The notes under the pieces: model-generated
What the model saw: only the letters and a program-made list of their open reading frames with translations
What the model was told of the DNA's origin: nothing
Database searches by the model: none
Origin: Lampropedia puyangensis
Lineage (GTDB): Bacteria > Pseudomonadota > Gammaproteobacteria > Burkholderiales > Burkholderiaceae_C
DNA length: 64,000 nt
NCBI RefSeq assembly: GCF_004833285.1
Contig: NZ_STFG01000001.1
Span: forward strand, 591,119 to 655,118
Reading direction: 5' to 3'
Made by a program: the position numbers and the translations under genes
Part shown: positions 9,600-18,807 of the stretch, in pieces
How positions within the stretch are numbered: the stretch's first letter is position 1
How the letters are laid out: every line of letters begins with the position of its first letter

Positions 9600-10304
9600 T
9601 TATGTAGCTTCGACTGAGTGGGTGGGCGACGCCACAAAATTACCGGAAACTAAGCGCAATTGTCTGTCGCATCGTGCCGCCAGATCTTGGTCGTGTGTGA
9701 CCAGTACAAAGGCGGTGCCGTGGTCGCGTGCCAAGTCCAGCATCATGTTAAAAACGGCATCTGCCGTTTCTCTGTCGAGGTTACCGGTCGGTTCGTCGGC
9801 GAGTACGACTAAAGGATCGGTAACCAGTGCCCTTGCAATCGCAACGCGTTGGCGCTCACCGCCGGAGAGTTCAGCAGGGCGGTGCTGCAAGCGTGCGCCC
9901 AAGCCTACTTTTTCGAGAATGGCGGTGGCCTTGTTGCGGCACAGTTGAGCGCTGGCGCGGCGAATACGCAGTGGCATTGCCACGTTTTCTAATGCAGTCA
10001 GTTCAGGTAGCAGATGGTGAAATTGGTACACAAAGCCCATCTTGCTGTTGCGCATAGCTCCGCGCTGGTTGGTGCTCATGGTTTCCAGTTGCTGGCCATC
10101 CAGTACGACGGTGCCGCTGCTGGGTTTATCTAACCCACCAAGGATGTGCAGTAAGGTGCTTTTGCCAGAGCCGGACGAGCCCACAATGGCCAGAGTTTGA
10201 CCTGCATAGACATCCATAGAGAGGTCTTTAAGGACGGTGACATCCAGTGCGCCTTCCTGGAAACGCTTGACTAGGTGGTGCGCACTCAGAATGGCTTTAT
10301 TCAT
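9600..10304 (-). CDS. lolD: Lipoprotein-releasing ABC ATPase LolD
   Basis: ATPase of the LolCDE complex that extracts outer-membrane lipoproteins from the inner membrane for handover to LolA. Walker A GSSGSGKS at 42-49, Q-loop [16 protein letters not shown], signature LSGGERQR, Walker [13 protein letters not shown] and the H-loop VTHD are all present. The start at 10304 ([12 protein letters not shown]) gives 234 residues, the family length; a longer frame to 10340 exists but adds residues with no family character. This ATG overlaps the lolC stop by 8 bases, so translation is probably coupled. Confidence 0.94.
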   Translation of the reverse strand: MNKAILSAHHLVKRFQEGALDVTVLKDLSMDVYAGQTLAIVGSSGSGKSTLLHILGGLDKPSSGTVVLDGQQLETMSTNQRGAMRNSKMGFVYQFHHLLPELTALENVAMPLRIRRASAQLCRNKATAILEKVGLGARLQHRPAELSGGERQRVAIARALVTDPLVVLADEPTGNLDRETADAVFNMMLDLARDHGTAFVLVTHDQDLAARCDRQLRLVSGNFVASPTHSVEAT

Positions 10305-11553
10305 AGCGTAATGCCTCCGCAGGGTTGATACGGCTGGCACGCCAGCTGGGGTACAGGGTCACGACAAAGGCCAAAACCAAAGCCACGACGCAGATGGAGA
10401 CAATGTCATGCATTTGCGGATCGCTTGGAATCTCACTAACCAAGTACACGTCTTGCGGTAGAAACTGAAAGCCTAGGACCTTTTCAATGGCCGGGACGAT
10501 GACATCAATGTTGTTGGCTACCAGCAGGCCCAAGCCCAATCCCGCCAATGTGCCCAGCACGCCCACCATGGCACCTTGTACGACAAAAATTGCCATGATT
10601 GAACCCGAGGTGGCGCCAAGCGTGCGCAAGATAGCAATATCCGCGCGCTTGTCGGCCACAGTCATGACCAAAGTAGCAACCAAGTTGAATGCAGCCACGC
10701 CGACAATAAGCGTCAAGATGATGAACATCATGCGTTTTTCCATTTGTACGGCAATGAACCAGTTGCGGTTTTGCATGGTCCAGTCGCGTAGCAGCAATGG
10801 ATCGGTCAAGGTGGCTGCTAGCTGCTGCACCACTTCAGGCGCTTTGTGCAAGTCCTTGAGTTTGAGCCGGATTCCTGTTGGCGCATCAAGACGGAAGATG
10901 CGCTGCATGTCTTCGTAATGCATCATGGCCATGCCGGAGTCGTATTCATAGTGACCTGAGTCAAAGGTGCCAACGACCTGGGCTTGCTTTAAACGTGGCA
11001 ACACACCTGCAGGGGTAACTTGACCGGATGGGGCGACCACAGTGACGTTGTCTCCAATGACGACTCCCAGTAAGGTAGCGAGTTCTTTGCCCAGCACAAT
11101 GTGGAAGCTGCCGGGCGTGAGCTGGTTGAGCACCTCTTTATTCATACTGCTGGCTAAATCAGTCACTTGTGGCTCTAGTGCAGGATCAATGCCTCGCAAT
11201 ACCACGCCACGCATATCATCGCCACGTGCTAACAGCGCCTGAACCGATACAAAAGGGGCCACACCAATCACTTCTGGATTGCGTCTGACCTGTTCTGAGA
11301 CACGCTCAACACTCGGTAAGGTTCCGCCACGCGGGGCAAATACTTCGATATGCGAGACGACCGACAACATGCGATCACGCACATCGCGTTGAAAGCCATT
11401 CATCACAGACAAAACAATGATTAATGCAGCCACGCCCAACGCAATGCCAATGGCAGAGACGCTGGCGACAAAAGACAGCAGGCCCTTGCTTTGGCTGGTG
11501 CGCCCTGCGCGGGTGTAGCGCCAACCCATGGACCATTCGTAAGGAGTTTGCAT
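10297..11553 (-). CDS. lolC: Lipoprotein-releasing permease LolC/LolE family
   Basis: A 418-residue FtsX-type permease: N-terminal cytoplasmic segment [12 protein letters not shown], first membrane helix (about 27-51, ending LSVMNGF), a large periplasmic MacB-like domain (about 52-270), then three membrane helices starting near [23 protein letters not shown] with the FtsX motif [13 protein letters not shown]. Only one permease gene accompanies lolD, as in betaproteobacteria that use a single LolC/E-type subunit (LolF) as a homodimer; this is inferred, as a second copy could lie elsewhere. Confidence 0.93.
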   Translation of the reverse strand: MQTPYEWSMGWRYTRAGRTSQSKGLLSFVASVSAIGIALGVAALIIVLSVMNGFQRDVRDRMLSVVSHIEVFAPRGGTLPSVERVSEQVRRNPEVIGVAPFVSVQALLARGDDMRGVVLRGIDPALEPQVTDLASSMNKEVLNQLTPGSFHIVLGKELATLLGVVIGDNVTVVAPSGQVTPAGVLPRLKQAQVVGTFDSGHYEYDSGMAMMHYEDMQRIFRLDAPTGIRLKLKDLHKAPEVVQQLAATLTDPLLLRDWTMQNRNWFIAVQMEKRMMFIILTLIVGVAAFNLVATLVMTVADKRADIAILRTLGATSGSIMAIFVVQGAMVGVLGTLAGLGLGLLVANNIDVIVPAIEKVLGFQFLPQDVYLVSEIPSDPQMHDIVSICVVALVLAFVVTLYPSWRASRINPAEALRYE

Positions 11554-11992
11554 AAAGGCTTATGAGTGAGATGTCGCGTTTAATGCGCAGCCATGCTGCA
11601 TCAAACGGTGGAGTAAAAAGAAAACAGGTATGCCGGTTGATGGTTGATACCAGCGCGCCAGCCTTGCTTTTTAGGGGAAAGTGGCGAAAAGCGGCCATTG
11701 TGCATGAAACGGCGCTTGCTGCTGGTGTGATGGTATGGGCCTTTACGGTTATTGCATGGCTAAATAAAAAGAGCAGAAGCAGGGGGCAATGTAGCTTCAT
11801 GGCATGGGCAACCACAGAAGGTGACATTGGATGGAAATCGGTTGCGCATACAATGCCGCCTGAATCCCTTGGTTGATTGCGTTAGACTTAGATGGCTTTT
11901 GATGGGGTTGCCACATCAAAGTTTAGCGGCGCAACTTCTTTATTTAATCTCATAGGTTGCTTGCAAGTGTGCAAGTGGCGAACTGGAACGTT
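11554..11992. other. Non-coding gap between divergent lolC and the OmpA-like gene
   Basis: About 440 bases between two divergent genes. Open frames here (for example 11562-11876, 104 residues on the plus strand) have no ribosome-binding site, no recognisable family and unusual composition. The stretch must hold the promoters of both neighbours, but I see no convincing -35/-10 pair or regulator site. Confidence 0.4.
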
Positions 11993-12913
11993 ATGTCACA
12001 GCAGGATAAAGATACCGAATCACGCATTGCCTTGTTTCTCGTATTCGGCTTGATTGCCGCCACCGTTATTGGTGTGGTGTGGTTTGGTGCGCACAGCGTG
12101 CTCAAGAAAAAAACGGCGGCGCCTGTTGAACTGGTTTCTTCTATCCCTGCCTCGACAGTCCCAGAACAGGCCCATGACCAGCCCTTTGTGCTTGAATCTG
12201 GTGATCTGGCACGCTTTTATTTCACTAAGGGTCAGGCAGTCACGGCTGAAGATGCCAAAGTGCAGCCTACATTGACCAAGTTGCTGGAGTTGGTCAAAAC
12301 CGGTGGCTTCTTGCAGTTGCTCCCATTCAATGGTGGTCAGCCTGAAACGGCTGCTGCTGATACCCTTGTTCAAGCCCGTATTGAGCAACTGCGTGCGCAG
12401 TTGCTGCGGTTGGGCGTGCCTGCTGACAAGCTGCAGGTTGCGGCGGTGCAGATTGATGCCGATAGCAAGGATTGGGCCCATGCGCAGCGTATTGATGTAG
12501 TGGCCAAGCCTGCCGCGCAACCGTCCTTGGCACAAGTGGGGCCTGCCGGCCTGGCTCCAAGCGATGCGGACGCGACTGAAGACGGACCTCGTGTTGCTGT
12601 TGAAAATGGTGTTGTGAAGTTTTACTTTGCCGTAGGCAGCGATACCTTGGCGCAAGGGGCTTCTGAGGCGCTGCTGGATGTGATTGCTGCGGTGAACAGC
12701 GGCAAACGGGCGATTGTTTCAGGTTTTACTGATCCAACCGGAGATGCCGCATTGAATGAAGAATTGTCCAAAAAACGGGCATTTGCTGTTCGCGATACCT
12801 TGATTCAACTCAACGTTCCCGAAGACAAAATTGAGTTGGAGAAGCCACAGTCCTACACAGGGACGGGAAACAACGCTGAAGCCCGCCGTGTAGAGGTGCG
12901 CATCGAGGGATAA
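11993..12913 (+). CDS. Membrane-anchored protein with two OmpA-like domains
   Basis: A 306-residue protein with an N-terminal membrane anchor (about 13-34) and a C-terminal OmpA/MotB-type peptidoglycan-binding domain (about 205-305: FYFAVGSDTL, VSGFTDPTGD, LSKKRAFAVRDTL, EARRVEVRI). The middle part (about 70-165) repeats the same layout in degenerate form: FYFTKGQAVT, then PFNGGQPETAAA, then a helix ARIEQLRAQLLRLGVP and AQRIDVVAKP. So it looks like an internal duplication whose first copy has lost the ligand residues. Likely role: tethering of the cell envelope to peptidoglycan. The start at 11993 has GGAA ten bases upstream; a longer frame begins at 11957. It is followed by a clear terminator. 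Confidence 0.82.
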   Translation: MSQQDKDTESRIALFLVFGLIAATVIGVVWFGAHSVLKKKTAAPVELVSSIPASTVPEQAHDQPFVLESGDLARFYFTKGQAVTAEDAKVQPTLTKLLELVKTGGFLQLLPFNGGQPETAAADTLVQARIEQLRAQLLRLGVPADKLQVAAVQIDADSKDWAHAQRIDVVAKPAAQPSLAQVGPAGLAPSDADATEDGPRVAVENGVVKFYFAVGSDTLAQGASEALLDVIAAVNSGKRAIVSGFTDPTGDAALNEELSKKRAFAVRDTLIQLNVPEDKIELEKPQSYTGTGNNAEARRVEVRIEG

Positions 12914-12953
12914 GGTCCCGCAGCGAAAGTAGTGATTCTTTGTTTGAGTGTTA

Positions 12954-12978
12954 AGGGGCCTTTGAGGCCCCTTTTTTT
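12954..12978 (+). terminator. Terminator of the OmpA-like gene
   Basis: AGGGGCC / GGCCCCT stem with a five-base TTTGA loop followed directly by a run of seven Ts, 40 bases after the stop codon. Confidence 0.9.
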
Positions 12979-13256
12979 ATTGGATGATTGGTGAGGGCGC
13001 AGTCAGACGTAGATAAGCAGGTGCTTATGCTGGTATTTTGTTTTTGTATTCGTGCGTGGTTGCCTTTGCGTTTTCCTTTTTAGACTATCGCTGACATTTG
13101 TTTTTTTTGTGAGGTTGTACGCGCCCATCTGGCTTGAGTGCAGACGCGGCCGTGACGATTGCCTGGCAATAGGCATAATGGTGCAAAGGGGTACTTTGTG
13201 GCGCATTTATAGTGTCTGCACAGTATCAAAACTATCCTGATGGAAAGCCGCATTTG
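12979..13256. other. Non-coding stretch before the methyltransferase gene
   Basis: Nothing gene-like beyond short frames in AT-rich sequence. A TTTTTTTT run lies near 13100. The methyltransferase promoter should be here; I see no clear consensus. Confidence 0.35.
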
Positions 13257-13898
13257 ATGAGAGCTATTGGTAAACAAGAACCGGTGCAGGCACTCAAAGC
13301 TGCTTGGCATGCCAAAGCGGCAGTAGCGCACGAGTACCGTAACTTCTTTTTGGCGTGGCGTAAAAATCCCAAGGCAGTCGGTGCCGTGATGCCTTCAAGT
13401 CCTGCTTTAGCGCGTGCGATCACTCGCCATATAGAGCCTGATTCTGGCCCGATTTTGGAGTTGGGTGTTGGCACCGGAGTTTTCACAAGGGCTCTGTTGG
13501 CACGTGGGGTGCATCAAGCCGATTTGATACTCGTGGAGCGTGACTTGCAGCTGGCTGATGCCTTGCGAGGCCAGTTTCCGTTAGCGCAAGTCGTTACCGA
13601 CGATGCATGCCGCTTGGGGCGACACGGGCTGCAGCATGGTACTGCGATTCCTCCTTTAGAGGCGGTAGTTTGCGGCTTACCTTTGTTGAATATGACTGCT
13701 ACTCAGCAGTTGCGTATTGGGCGTAGCGTTTTTGCAGCCTTACAACCTGGGCGCTCGCTCTATTTATTTACTTATGGATTGCGTTGCCCGGTACGTTCTG
13801 CTGTTAGGCTAAGGTTGGGCGTGCAAGCTGAACGCATGGAAACGGTGGTGGCTAATGTGCCTCCAGCCCACGTGTGGCGGCTATGGCGGCAAGAGTGA
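13257..13898 (+). CDS. Class I SAM-dependent methyltransferase (phospholipid N-methyltransferase-like)
   Basis: A small Rossmann methyltransferase with motif I LELGVGTGVFTRALLARG, an acidic strand end LILVERD (ribose binding) and TDDACRL. The preceding stretch FFLAWRKNPKAVGAVMPSSPALARAI resembles PmtA-type phospholipid N-methyltransferases and rRNA-adenine-dimethylase-like proteins, which typically begin FF..W...P...G...PSS..LA. The start at 13257 has GGAAAG nine bases upstream and gives 213 residues; a GTG at 13212 in the same frame would give 228. It stands alone between two terminators. The substrate (phosphatidylethanolamine or other) is inferred from the family only. Confidence 0.78.
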   Translation: MRAIGKQEPVQALKAAWHAKAAVAHEYRNFFLAWRKNPKAVGAVMPSSPALARAITRHIEPDSGPILELGVGTGVFTRALLARGVHQADLILVERDLQLADALRGQFPLAQVVTDDACRLGRHGLQHGTAIPPLEAVVCGLPLLNMTATQQLRIGRSVFAALQPGRSLYLFTYGLRCPVRSAVRLRLGVQAERMETVVANVPPAHVWRLWRQE

Positions 13899-13905
13899 TT
13901 CTTTG

Positions 13906-13940
13906 AAAAAAGCGCTTCGTTGAGATGAAGCGCTTTTTTT
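13906..13940. terminator. Bidirectional terminator
   Basis: AAAAAGCGCTTC / GAAGCGCTTTTT with an eight-base loop and A/T tails on each side, between the convergent methyltransferase and MFS-PlsC genes. Confidence 0.88.
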
Positions 13941-13943
13941 TGA

Positions 13944-15908
13944 TCAATGCCCTTGTTCTGCTTGATCAAGCAAACCTTGAACAATCTGTTGCAGTACTTC
14001 TGGTGAGGTTTCGCTACTCATCAGCGGGGCAATGTGCAGCCCAACTGGACTGAACATGCCGCGTCGAAAAGGCTTGACCATGGCGACATTCTGGCCGTTG
14101 CGCACTTCAATACGCGAGAAGAATGAACCCCAGAGATTGGATAGCGCCATCGGAACGATAGGCGTATCAATGCCTTCGGCACGTGCATCTGCGACGATTT
14201 TTTGTATCCCACGACGAAAGCGTTGCAATTGGCCATCACGGGTGATTCCACCTTCCGGGAAAATGCCTACCAAGTCACCATTGCGCAAAGCTTGTGCTGC
14301 CTTTTCGAAGGCGGCATCAAAGGCTTTTGGATTTTCACGCTGTGGCGCGATCGGAATGGCTTTAGCCATACGAAAGATGAAACCCAGCACAGGATTTTTG
14401 AAAATGCGATAGTCCATGATGAAGTAAATAGGACGAGGGCTAGCGGCCATCAGCAATACGGCATCTACAAAACTGACGTGGTTGCACGCCAAAATGGCTG
14501 GGCCGTGTTCAGGGATATGCTCGCGCCCCTGAATCTTGAATCGGTAAATCACATGGGTGAGTACCCATGCCACAAAGCGCAGTAAATACTCAGGCACCAA
14601 GAGGAAAATATAGGCCGCCACAATGGCGTTGGTGATGGCCAGTGCCAGAAAAATTTGAGGAAGACTCAAGCCCCATTGCAGCAGCAGGCCTGTCAAGATG
14701 GCGCTGGCAATCATGAACAATGCATTGAGAATGTTGTTCGCTGCAATGATGCGTGCGCGGTGCGTTGGTTGCGAGCGCATTTGAATCAAGGCATACATGG
14801 GAACGCTGTAGAGACCTGTGAATAGGCACAGCAACAGCAAATCTGCCATCACGCGCCAGTTGGCTGCGACACCAATAAATTGAGCAATGGACAAGAGCTG
14901 GCCGGGGTCGTTCAGGTTGCGCGTAGCAAAATACAAATCCACTAGGAAAATGCTCATGCCGATGGCGCCTACAGGAACCAAGCCAATTTCCACTTGTTTG
15001 CGCGAGAGTACCTCGCACAACAGCGATCCGATACCGATACCGATGGCAAAGACTGTGAGCAGTAACGACGCCACTTGTGTGTTGCCATGCAGTACATCTT
15101 TGGCAATGACAGGGAATTGGCTCATCAACACCGAGCCAACAAACCACATCCAACTGATACCTAAAACTGAGCGAAAGACCACCACGTTTTCAGCGGCCAG
15201 TTGCAGGTTCTTCCAGGTTTCGCTGAAAGGGTTGAGGTTGATGTGTAATTTGGGGTCAGTCGCTGGTGCGGCAGGAATGGCTGCACTGCTCCAATAACCC
15301 AGTGCGGCTAACAGCAAACAGCCTGTTGCGACGAACATCCGGCCCCACTCTCCCATATCGATCAACACACCGCCCAATAAGCTGCCCAACACAATCGCCA
15401 CGAATGTACCCATCTCAATCATGCCGTTGCCGCCTGTTAATTCGGCGGGGTGCAGCTGTTGCGGCAAGTAGGCGTATTTGACTGGGCCAAACAGAGTGGA
15501 TTGCAAGCCCATCAGAAAAATACAGGCCAGCAACACACTGACGGTGTTGAAAAAGAAAGCCAAGGCGGCAATGGCCATGATGGCTATTTCCAGCAATTTC
15601 AGTTGCCGAATAATCAACCTGTGTGGGTGTTTGTCGGCCAGTTGGCCTGCTGTGGCTGAAAACAGCAGGTACGGCAAAATGAAAATCGCGCCAATAACCA
15701 AACCCGCCATTTCTGGTGGGAGCCAACTGATAGACAGCTGGTAAGTGACTAGAACGGTAAAAGCAAACTTAAATAGGTTGTCGTTGGCTGCGCCTGCGAA
15801 TTGGGTCCAGAAAAATGGCGCAAAGCGCCGTTGACCCAGCAGTTTGAATTGACTGACTTCTTCCGGTTTGGTTGAAGTGGCCGTGTTAGGGGTGTGTTGC
15901 ATAGTCAC
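13944..15908 (-). CDS. MFS transporter (LplT-like) fused to PlsC-type acyltransferase
   Basis: A 654-residue fusion. Residues about 25-440 form a major-facilitator transporter resembling the lysophospholipid flippase LplT (QFAGAANDNLFKFAFTVLVTYQ near the start). Residues about 445-650 form a glycerolipid acyltransferase with the catalytic HVSFVD (His477, Asp482) and FPEGG (550-554). The best known relatives carry a third acyl-ACP synthetase domain (Aas, over 1100 residues); here it is missing. Likely role: flipping lysophospholipid across the inner membrane and re-acylating it. It overlaps the upstream ceramidase-like gene by 4 bases, so the two are probably translated together. Confidence 0.85.
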   Translation of the reverse strand: MTMQHTPNTATSTKPEEVSQFKLLGQRRFAPFFWTQFAGAANDNLFKFAFTVLVTYQLSISWLPPEMAGLVIGAIFILPYLLFSATAGQLADKHPHRLIIRQLKLLEIAIMAIAALAFFFNTVSVLLACIFLMGLQSTLFGPVKYAYLPQQLHPAELTGGNGMIEMGTFVAIVLGSLLGGVLIDMGEWGRMFVATGCLLLAALGYWSSAAIPAAPATDPKLHINLNPFSETWKNLQLAAENVVVFRSVLGISWMWFVGSVLMSQFPVIAKDVLHGNTQVASLLLTVFAIGIGIGSLLCEVLSRKQVEIGLVPVGAIGMSIFLVDLYFATRNLNDPGQLLSIAQFIGVAANWRVMADLLLLCLFTGLYSVPMYALIQMRSQPTHRARIIAANNILNALFMIASAILTGLLLQWGLSLPQIFLALAITNAIVAAYIFLLVPEYLLRFVAWVLTHVIYRFKIQGREHIPEHGPAILACNHVSFVDAVLLMAASPRPIYFIMDYRIFKNPVLGFIFRMAKAIPIAPQRENPKAFDAAFEKAAQALRNGDLVGIFPEGGITRDGQLQRFRRGIQKIVADARAEGIDTPIVPMALSNLWGSFFSRIEVRNGQNVAMVKPFRRGMFSPVGLHIAPLMSSETSPEVLQQIVQGLLDQAEQGH

Positions 15909-16723
15909 GGGTGCTGGTCAGTTGGTTGATGATGGGCTTGGGTATTGACTTCGGGCGCTTTGGCGTTATACAGCATTTGAAGCAAGGGCCATGCAGCACA
16001 GGCTGCCAGCACATGCTTGAGGCTGTGGCCTGAAAGGTAGCCAGCTGTCAATGTAAAGAAAAAGTGGTCACCCCATTCGGCCAGTTTGGCCAGGGCATAC
16101 CAACACAGGATTGGCGTGAGGGCGATGGAGAGGATAGCCGCTTGGCGGCGTGCTGGTTGCATCGCCAAAGCCAATAGCAGTAGCATGCCGCCAGCTTGGA
16201 CGATGATCCAAGGCGTGAAATTGCCTGTATGGCGCCAAACACTCAAGGCGATAGATGCTCCCGCGAGGGTGATCACGGTCATGATGCTGGCGCTCGTGTC
16301 GTCCAAGGCTTGTTGCACTGCCAAGCCGACAATGGCGGCAAACACCAGTGCCATAGCCAAGCGATCCCAGAAAACGCCAGCATCATCGGGATGTAAATGG
16401 TAGAGCGAGGAGGCGACAGCTGTGGCGGCAAAACCAGCAGCGGCTAAAACCGATAGCCACCACCAAATTGGCAGTGGTGCGCGTAGCGTACCCAAAGCCA
16501 ATGAACGCCATAAGCACCAGGCAATGGCAACACCTGCGGCCATTAAAGGAAAATTACTCAGCACATCCATGGCACGGGGAATTCCCCAGAGTGTTCTGTC
16601 GTCTGCAAACGCGTGGTAATGCGCTGCCTGAGCCATGGCAGGCAGCGCAATGGCTAATACAACGAGAAACAGGACGTAACAGCAGAGTGATAGGGGGCTA
16701 AGGATGAAAGGTGGTTTGTGCAT
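15905..16723 (-). CDS. Ceramidase-like (alkaline ceramidase/CREST family) membrane protein
   Basis: A 272-residue protein with seven predicted membrane helices. The conserved hydrolase residues of the alkaline ceramidase family are visible: a serine and histidine in SSLYH (Ser105/106, His109), an aspartate in VFWDRL (Asp120) and a histidine pair in GHSLKH (His233, His237), which in the family bind zinc. The N-terminal stretch YHAFADDRTLWGIPRAMDVLSN also fits. Whether it cleaves an amide lipid is unknown. Its 4-base overlap with the MFS-PlsC fusion suggests a shared role in membrane lipid turnover. Confidence 0.78.
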   Translation of the reverse strand: MHKPPFILSPLSLCCYVLFLVVLAIALPAMAQAAHYHAFADDRTLWGIPRAMDVLSNFPLMAAGVAIAWCLWRSLALGTLRAPLPIWWWLSVLAAAGFAATAVASSLYHLHPDDAGVFWDRLAMALVFAAIVGLAVQQALDDTSASIMTVITLAGASIALSVWRHTGNFTPWIIVQAGGMLLLLALAMQPARRQAAILSIALTPILCWYALAKLAEWGDHFFFTLTAGYLSGHSLKHVLAACAAWPLLQMLYNAKAPEVNTQAHHQPTDQHP

Positions 16724-16935
16724 GGCGTTTTCTATTTTCTGAATGAGGCAGGTGAAATAGTGTTGCCAGTGTCACTGGAATGAACGAATGAGTATCTCGA
16801 TAAATCAAATAGCGATGCCAATTGTCTTTTAGGTATTAAATAACGATACATTTTAGGATCGTGGTTCGGTAGGCCTTTCATGGCAGAGGCCAAGGCGTAG
16901 CGGAACCGGCATTGCACAATCAGTGGGAGCGTTGC

Positions 16936-17667
16936 ATGAGTACGAGCAGGGAATTGGTATCCGTTATCAAAAAAGAGCTGAAAGCCAGCCAAATGACTTA
17001 TGCAGACTTAGCGCAGGCCTTGGGCATGGCAGAGTCAAGCGTTAAGCGCATGTTAGCTAAGGGGGATATGTCGCTCTCGCGCATTGATGCGATTTGCCAA
17101 GCACTTGGTTTGGAGTTTGCCGAGCTGGCCCGGCGTGTGGCAGACCAACAACCGATGATGGCGCAATTGACCGTAGAACAAGAGCGGGCCGTGGTGGCTG
17201 ACAAGAAATTGTTGCTGGTTGCTGTAAATGCCATGAGCCTATGGACTGTGGAGCAAATGGTTGCGGCCTATCAAGTCAACGAGGCCGAGTGCGTGAAGTA
17301 TTTGGCACAACTCGATCGCTTAGGTATTTTGGAGTTGCGGCCATTGAACCGTTACCGCTTGAAGTTGGCTAAAACTTTCAAGTGGCGCCCCAATGGCCCA
17401 GTGATGCAGTTCTTTCGAGAGCATGTGGCACTGGATTATCTGGGCGGTAATTTCGCGCATGATGATGAAGGCTTGTTCCTTGTGCATGGCAACATCAGCC
17501 GTGCAGCAGCGCCCGGGCTGCTTGAGCGCATGCATAAGTTGGGACAAGACTTTTCGACCCAGCACTTGAGCGATCAGAAAGTCCCCGCTTCAGAGCGCGA
17601 AGGCTACACCATGATTTTGGCCCTGCGGCGCTGGGAGTACTCGGCCTTCACTGCATTGCGGCGGTGA
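16936..17667 (+). CDS. XRE-family transcriptional regulator
   Basis: A 243-residue protein with an N-terminal helix-turn-helix of the Cro/cI type (about 8-65: QMTYADLAQALGMAESSVKRML, then ISLSRIDAICQALG-like recognition), followed by about 175 residues with no recognised ligand domain (YEVNEAEC-like helical part and a C-terminal FSTQHL..YTMILALRRWEYSAF). The start at 16936 is supported by GGGAG seven bases upstream; the longer frame from 16912 lacks support. Targets are not visible. It is not obviously part of an operon: the ceramidase-like gene is divergent and nadK follows after 243 bases. Confidence 0.83.
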   Translation: MSTSRELVSVIKKELKASQMTYADLAQALGMAESSVKRMLAKGDMSLSRIDAICQALGLEFAELARRVADQQPMMAQLTVEQERAVVADKKLLLVAVNAMSLWTVEQMVAAYQVNEAECVKYLAQLDRLGILELRPLNRYRLKLAKTFKWRPNGPVMQFFREHVALDYLGGNFAHDDEGLFLVHGNISRAAAPGLLERMHKLGQDFSTQHLSDQKVPASEREGYTMILALRRWEYSAFTALRR

Positions 17668-17910
17668 ATGGTATTGAAGTAAGGCTCCTTTGACCTTTGG
17701 GGTGAGGCAGCAGGACGCGGCATGCATCTATTCATGCTGCGATAGGCAGGTTTGCCGCGTAAAGCAGTTGACGGCAAAGGCTATACTTTGTCGACGCTGG
17801 AGTGGGCGCGCGCAAATGTGCTGGGAGAGATGTGGCATGCATGCTCGCTCTGTTTTCAGTACCTCACGAATTTTGCAATGGCAGCCTGGGCGCTGTCTTT
17901 TGGCGTACGC

Positions 17911-18807
17911 ATGCAAACTACTTTTAGAAAAATTGCGATTCTGGGCAAGTACCAGATCAGCCCCTCACAGGATGCGCGCAAAGCCGCGCGTGCTGTGGTT
18001 GACGATGTCGCCCGATTCCTGATTCAGTTCGGCTGCGAAGTGGTCATCGAGGCAGAATCAGCAGAAAATCTCGATGTACATGGTTATCCGCTGTTGAGTC
18101 CACGTGAGATTGGTGAGCAGTGTGATTTGTGCATTGCCATTGGTGGGGATGGCACCATGCTGGGCATTGCCCGTGAATTGGCGCCTTACGGCACGCCGCT
18201 TATTGGTATCAATCAAGGGCGATTGGGATTTGTGACCGATTTGCCGCTGAACCATTACCAAGATCAACTCGGACCGATGCTGCATGGCATCTATGATCAG
18301 GATCTGCGGCCATTGATTTATGCCACGATCGAACGGGAAGGTGAGCAGATCTTCAGCGGTCATGCCGTTAATGATGTGGTGGTTTCGCGTGGAGCGATGT
18401 CAGGCATGTTGGAGTTTCGCGTTGAAGTGGAAGGACAATTTGTCTCAAACCAACGCGCTGATGGCTTGATTATTGCCACACCAACAGGCTCAACGGCTTA
18501 TTCCTTATCGGTCGGTGGGCCGATTGTGCATCCAGCAACTTCTGGCTGGGTGGTTGCCCCCATTGCGCCGCATAAACTCTCCAATCGTCCGTTGGTGCTG
18601 CCTGATAGCAGCAAAATCAGTTTGAAGCTGCTCTCTGGTCGGGATATGAGTGCCAAATTCGACATGCTGAATATGCCGGAGTTGCTCATTGGCGATATCT
18701 TGCATGTAGAGCGTTCGCAGTACAGTGCCCGTTTTCTGCATCCCAAGGGATGGAGTTATTTTGCCATGCTGCGTAGTAAATTAGGCTGGAATGAAGGAGG
18801 CAGTTGA
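17911..18807 (+). CDS. nadK: NAD kinase NadK
   Basis: Phosphorylates NAD to NADP. The family signature IGGDGTMLG (GGDGT at 78-82), the NDVVVSRG loop and the ATPTGSTAYSLSVGGPIV motif are intact. The start at 17911 (MQTTFRKIAILG) gives 298 residues, the usual length; the frame is open further upstream to 17752 but without family character. The stop codon overlaps the recN start by one base, and a strong GAAGGAGG ribosome-binding site for recN lies inside the nadK end. The hrcA gene that often neighbours nadK in betaproteobacteria is not here. Confidence 0.96.
   Translation: MQTTFRKIAILGKYQISPSQDARKAARAVVDDVARFLIQFGCEVVIEAESAENLDVHGYPLLSPREIGEQCDLCIAIGGDGTMLGIARELAPYGTPLIGINQGRLGFVTDLPLNHYQDQLGPMLHGIYDQDLRPLIYATIEREGEQIFSGHAVNDVVVSRGAMSGMLEFRVEVEGQFVSNQRADGLIIATPTGSTAYSLSVGGPIVHPATSGWVVAPIAPHKLSNRPLVLPDSSKISLKLLSGRDMSAKFDMLNMPELLIGDILHVERSQYSARFLHPKGWSYFAMLRSKLGWNEGGS

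Noticed and set aside
11562..11876. 104-residue frame in the lolC/OmpA-like gap
   Set aside because: No ribosome-binding site, overlaps the likely lolC promoter, and no family character.
12020..12655. 211-residue frame antisense to the OmpA-like gene
   Set aside because: Fully shadowed by a clear domain-containing gene; basic, glutamine-rich composition typical of a shadow frame.
17768..17787. TTGACG and TATACT boxes upstream of nadK
   Set aside because: Only eight bases apart, too close for a sigma-70 promoter.
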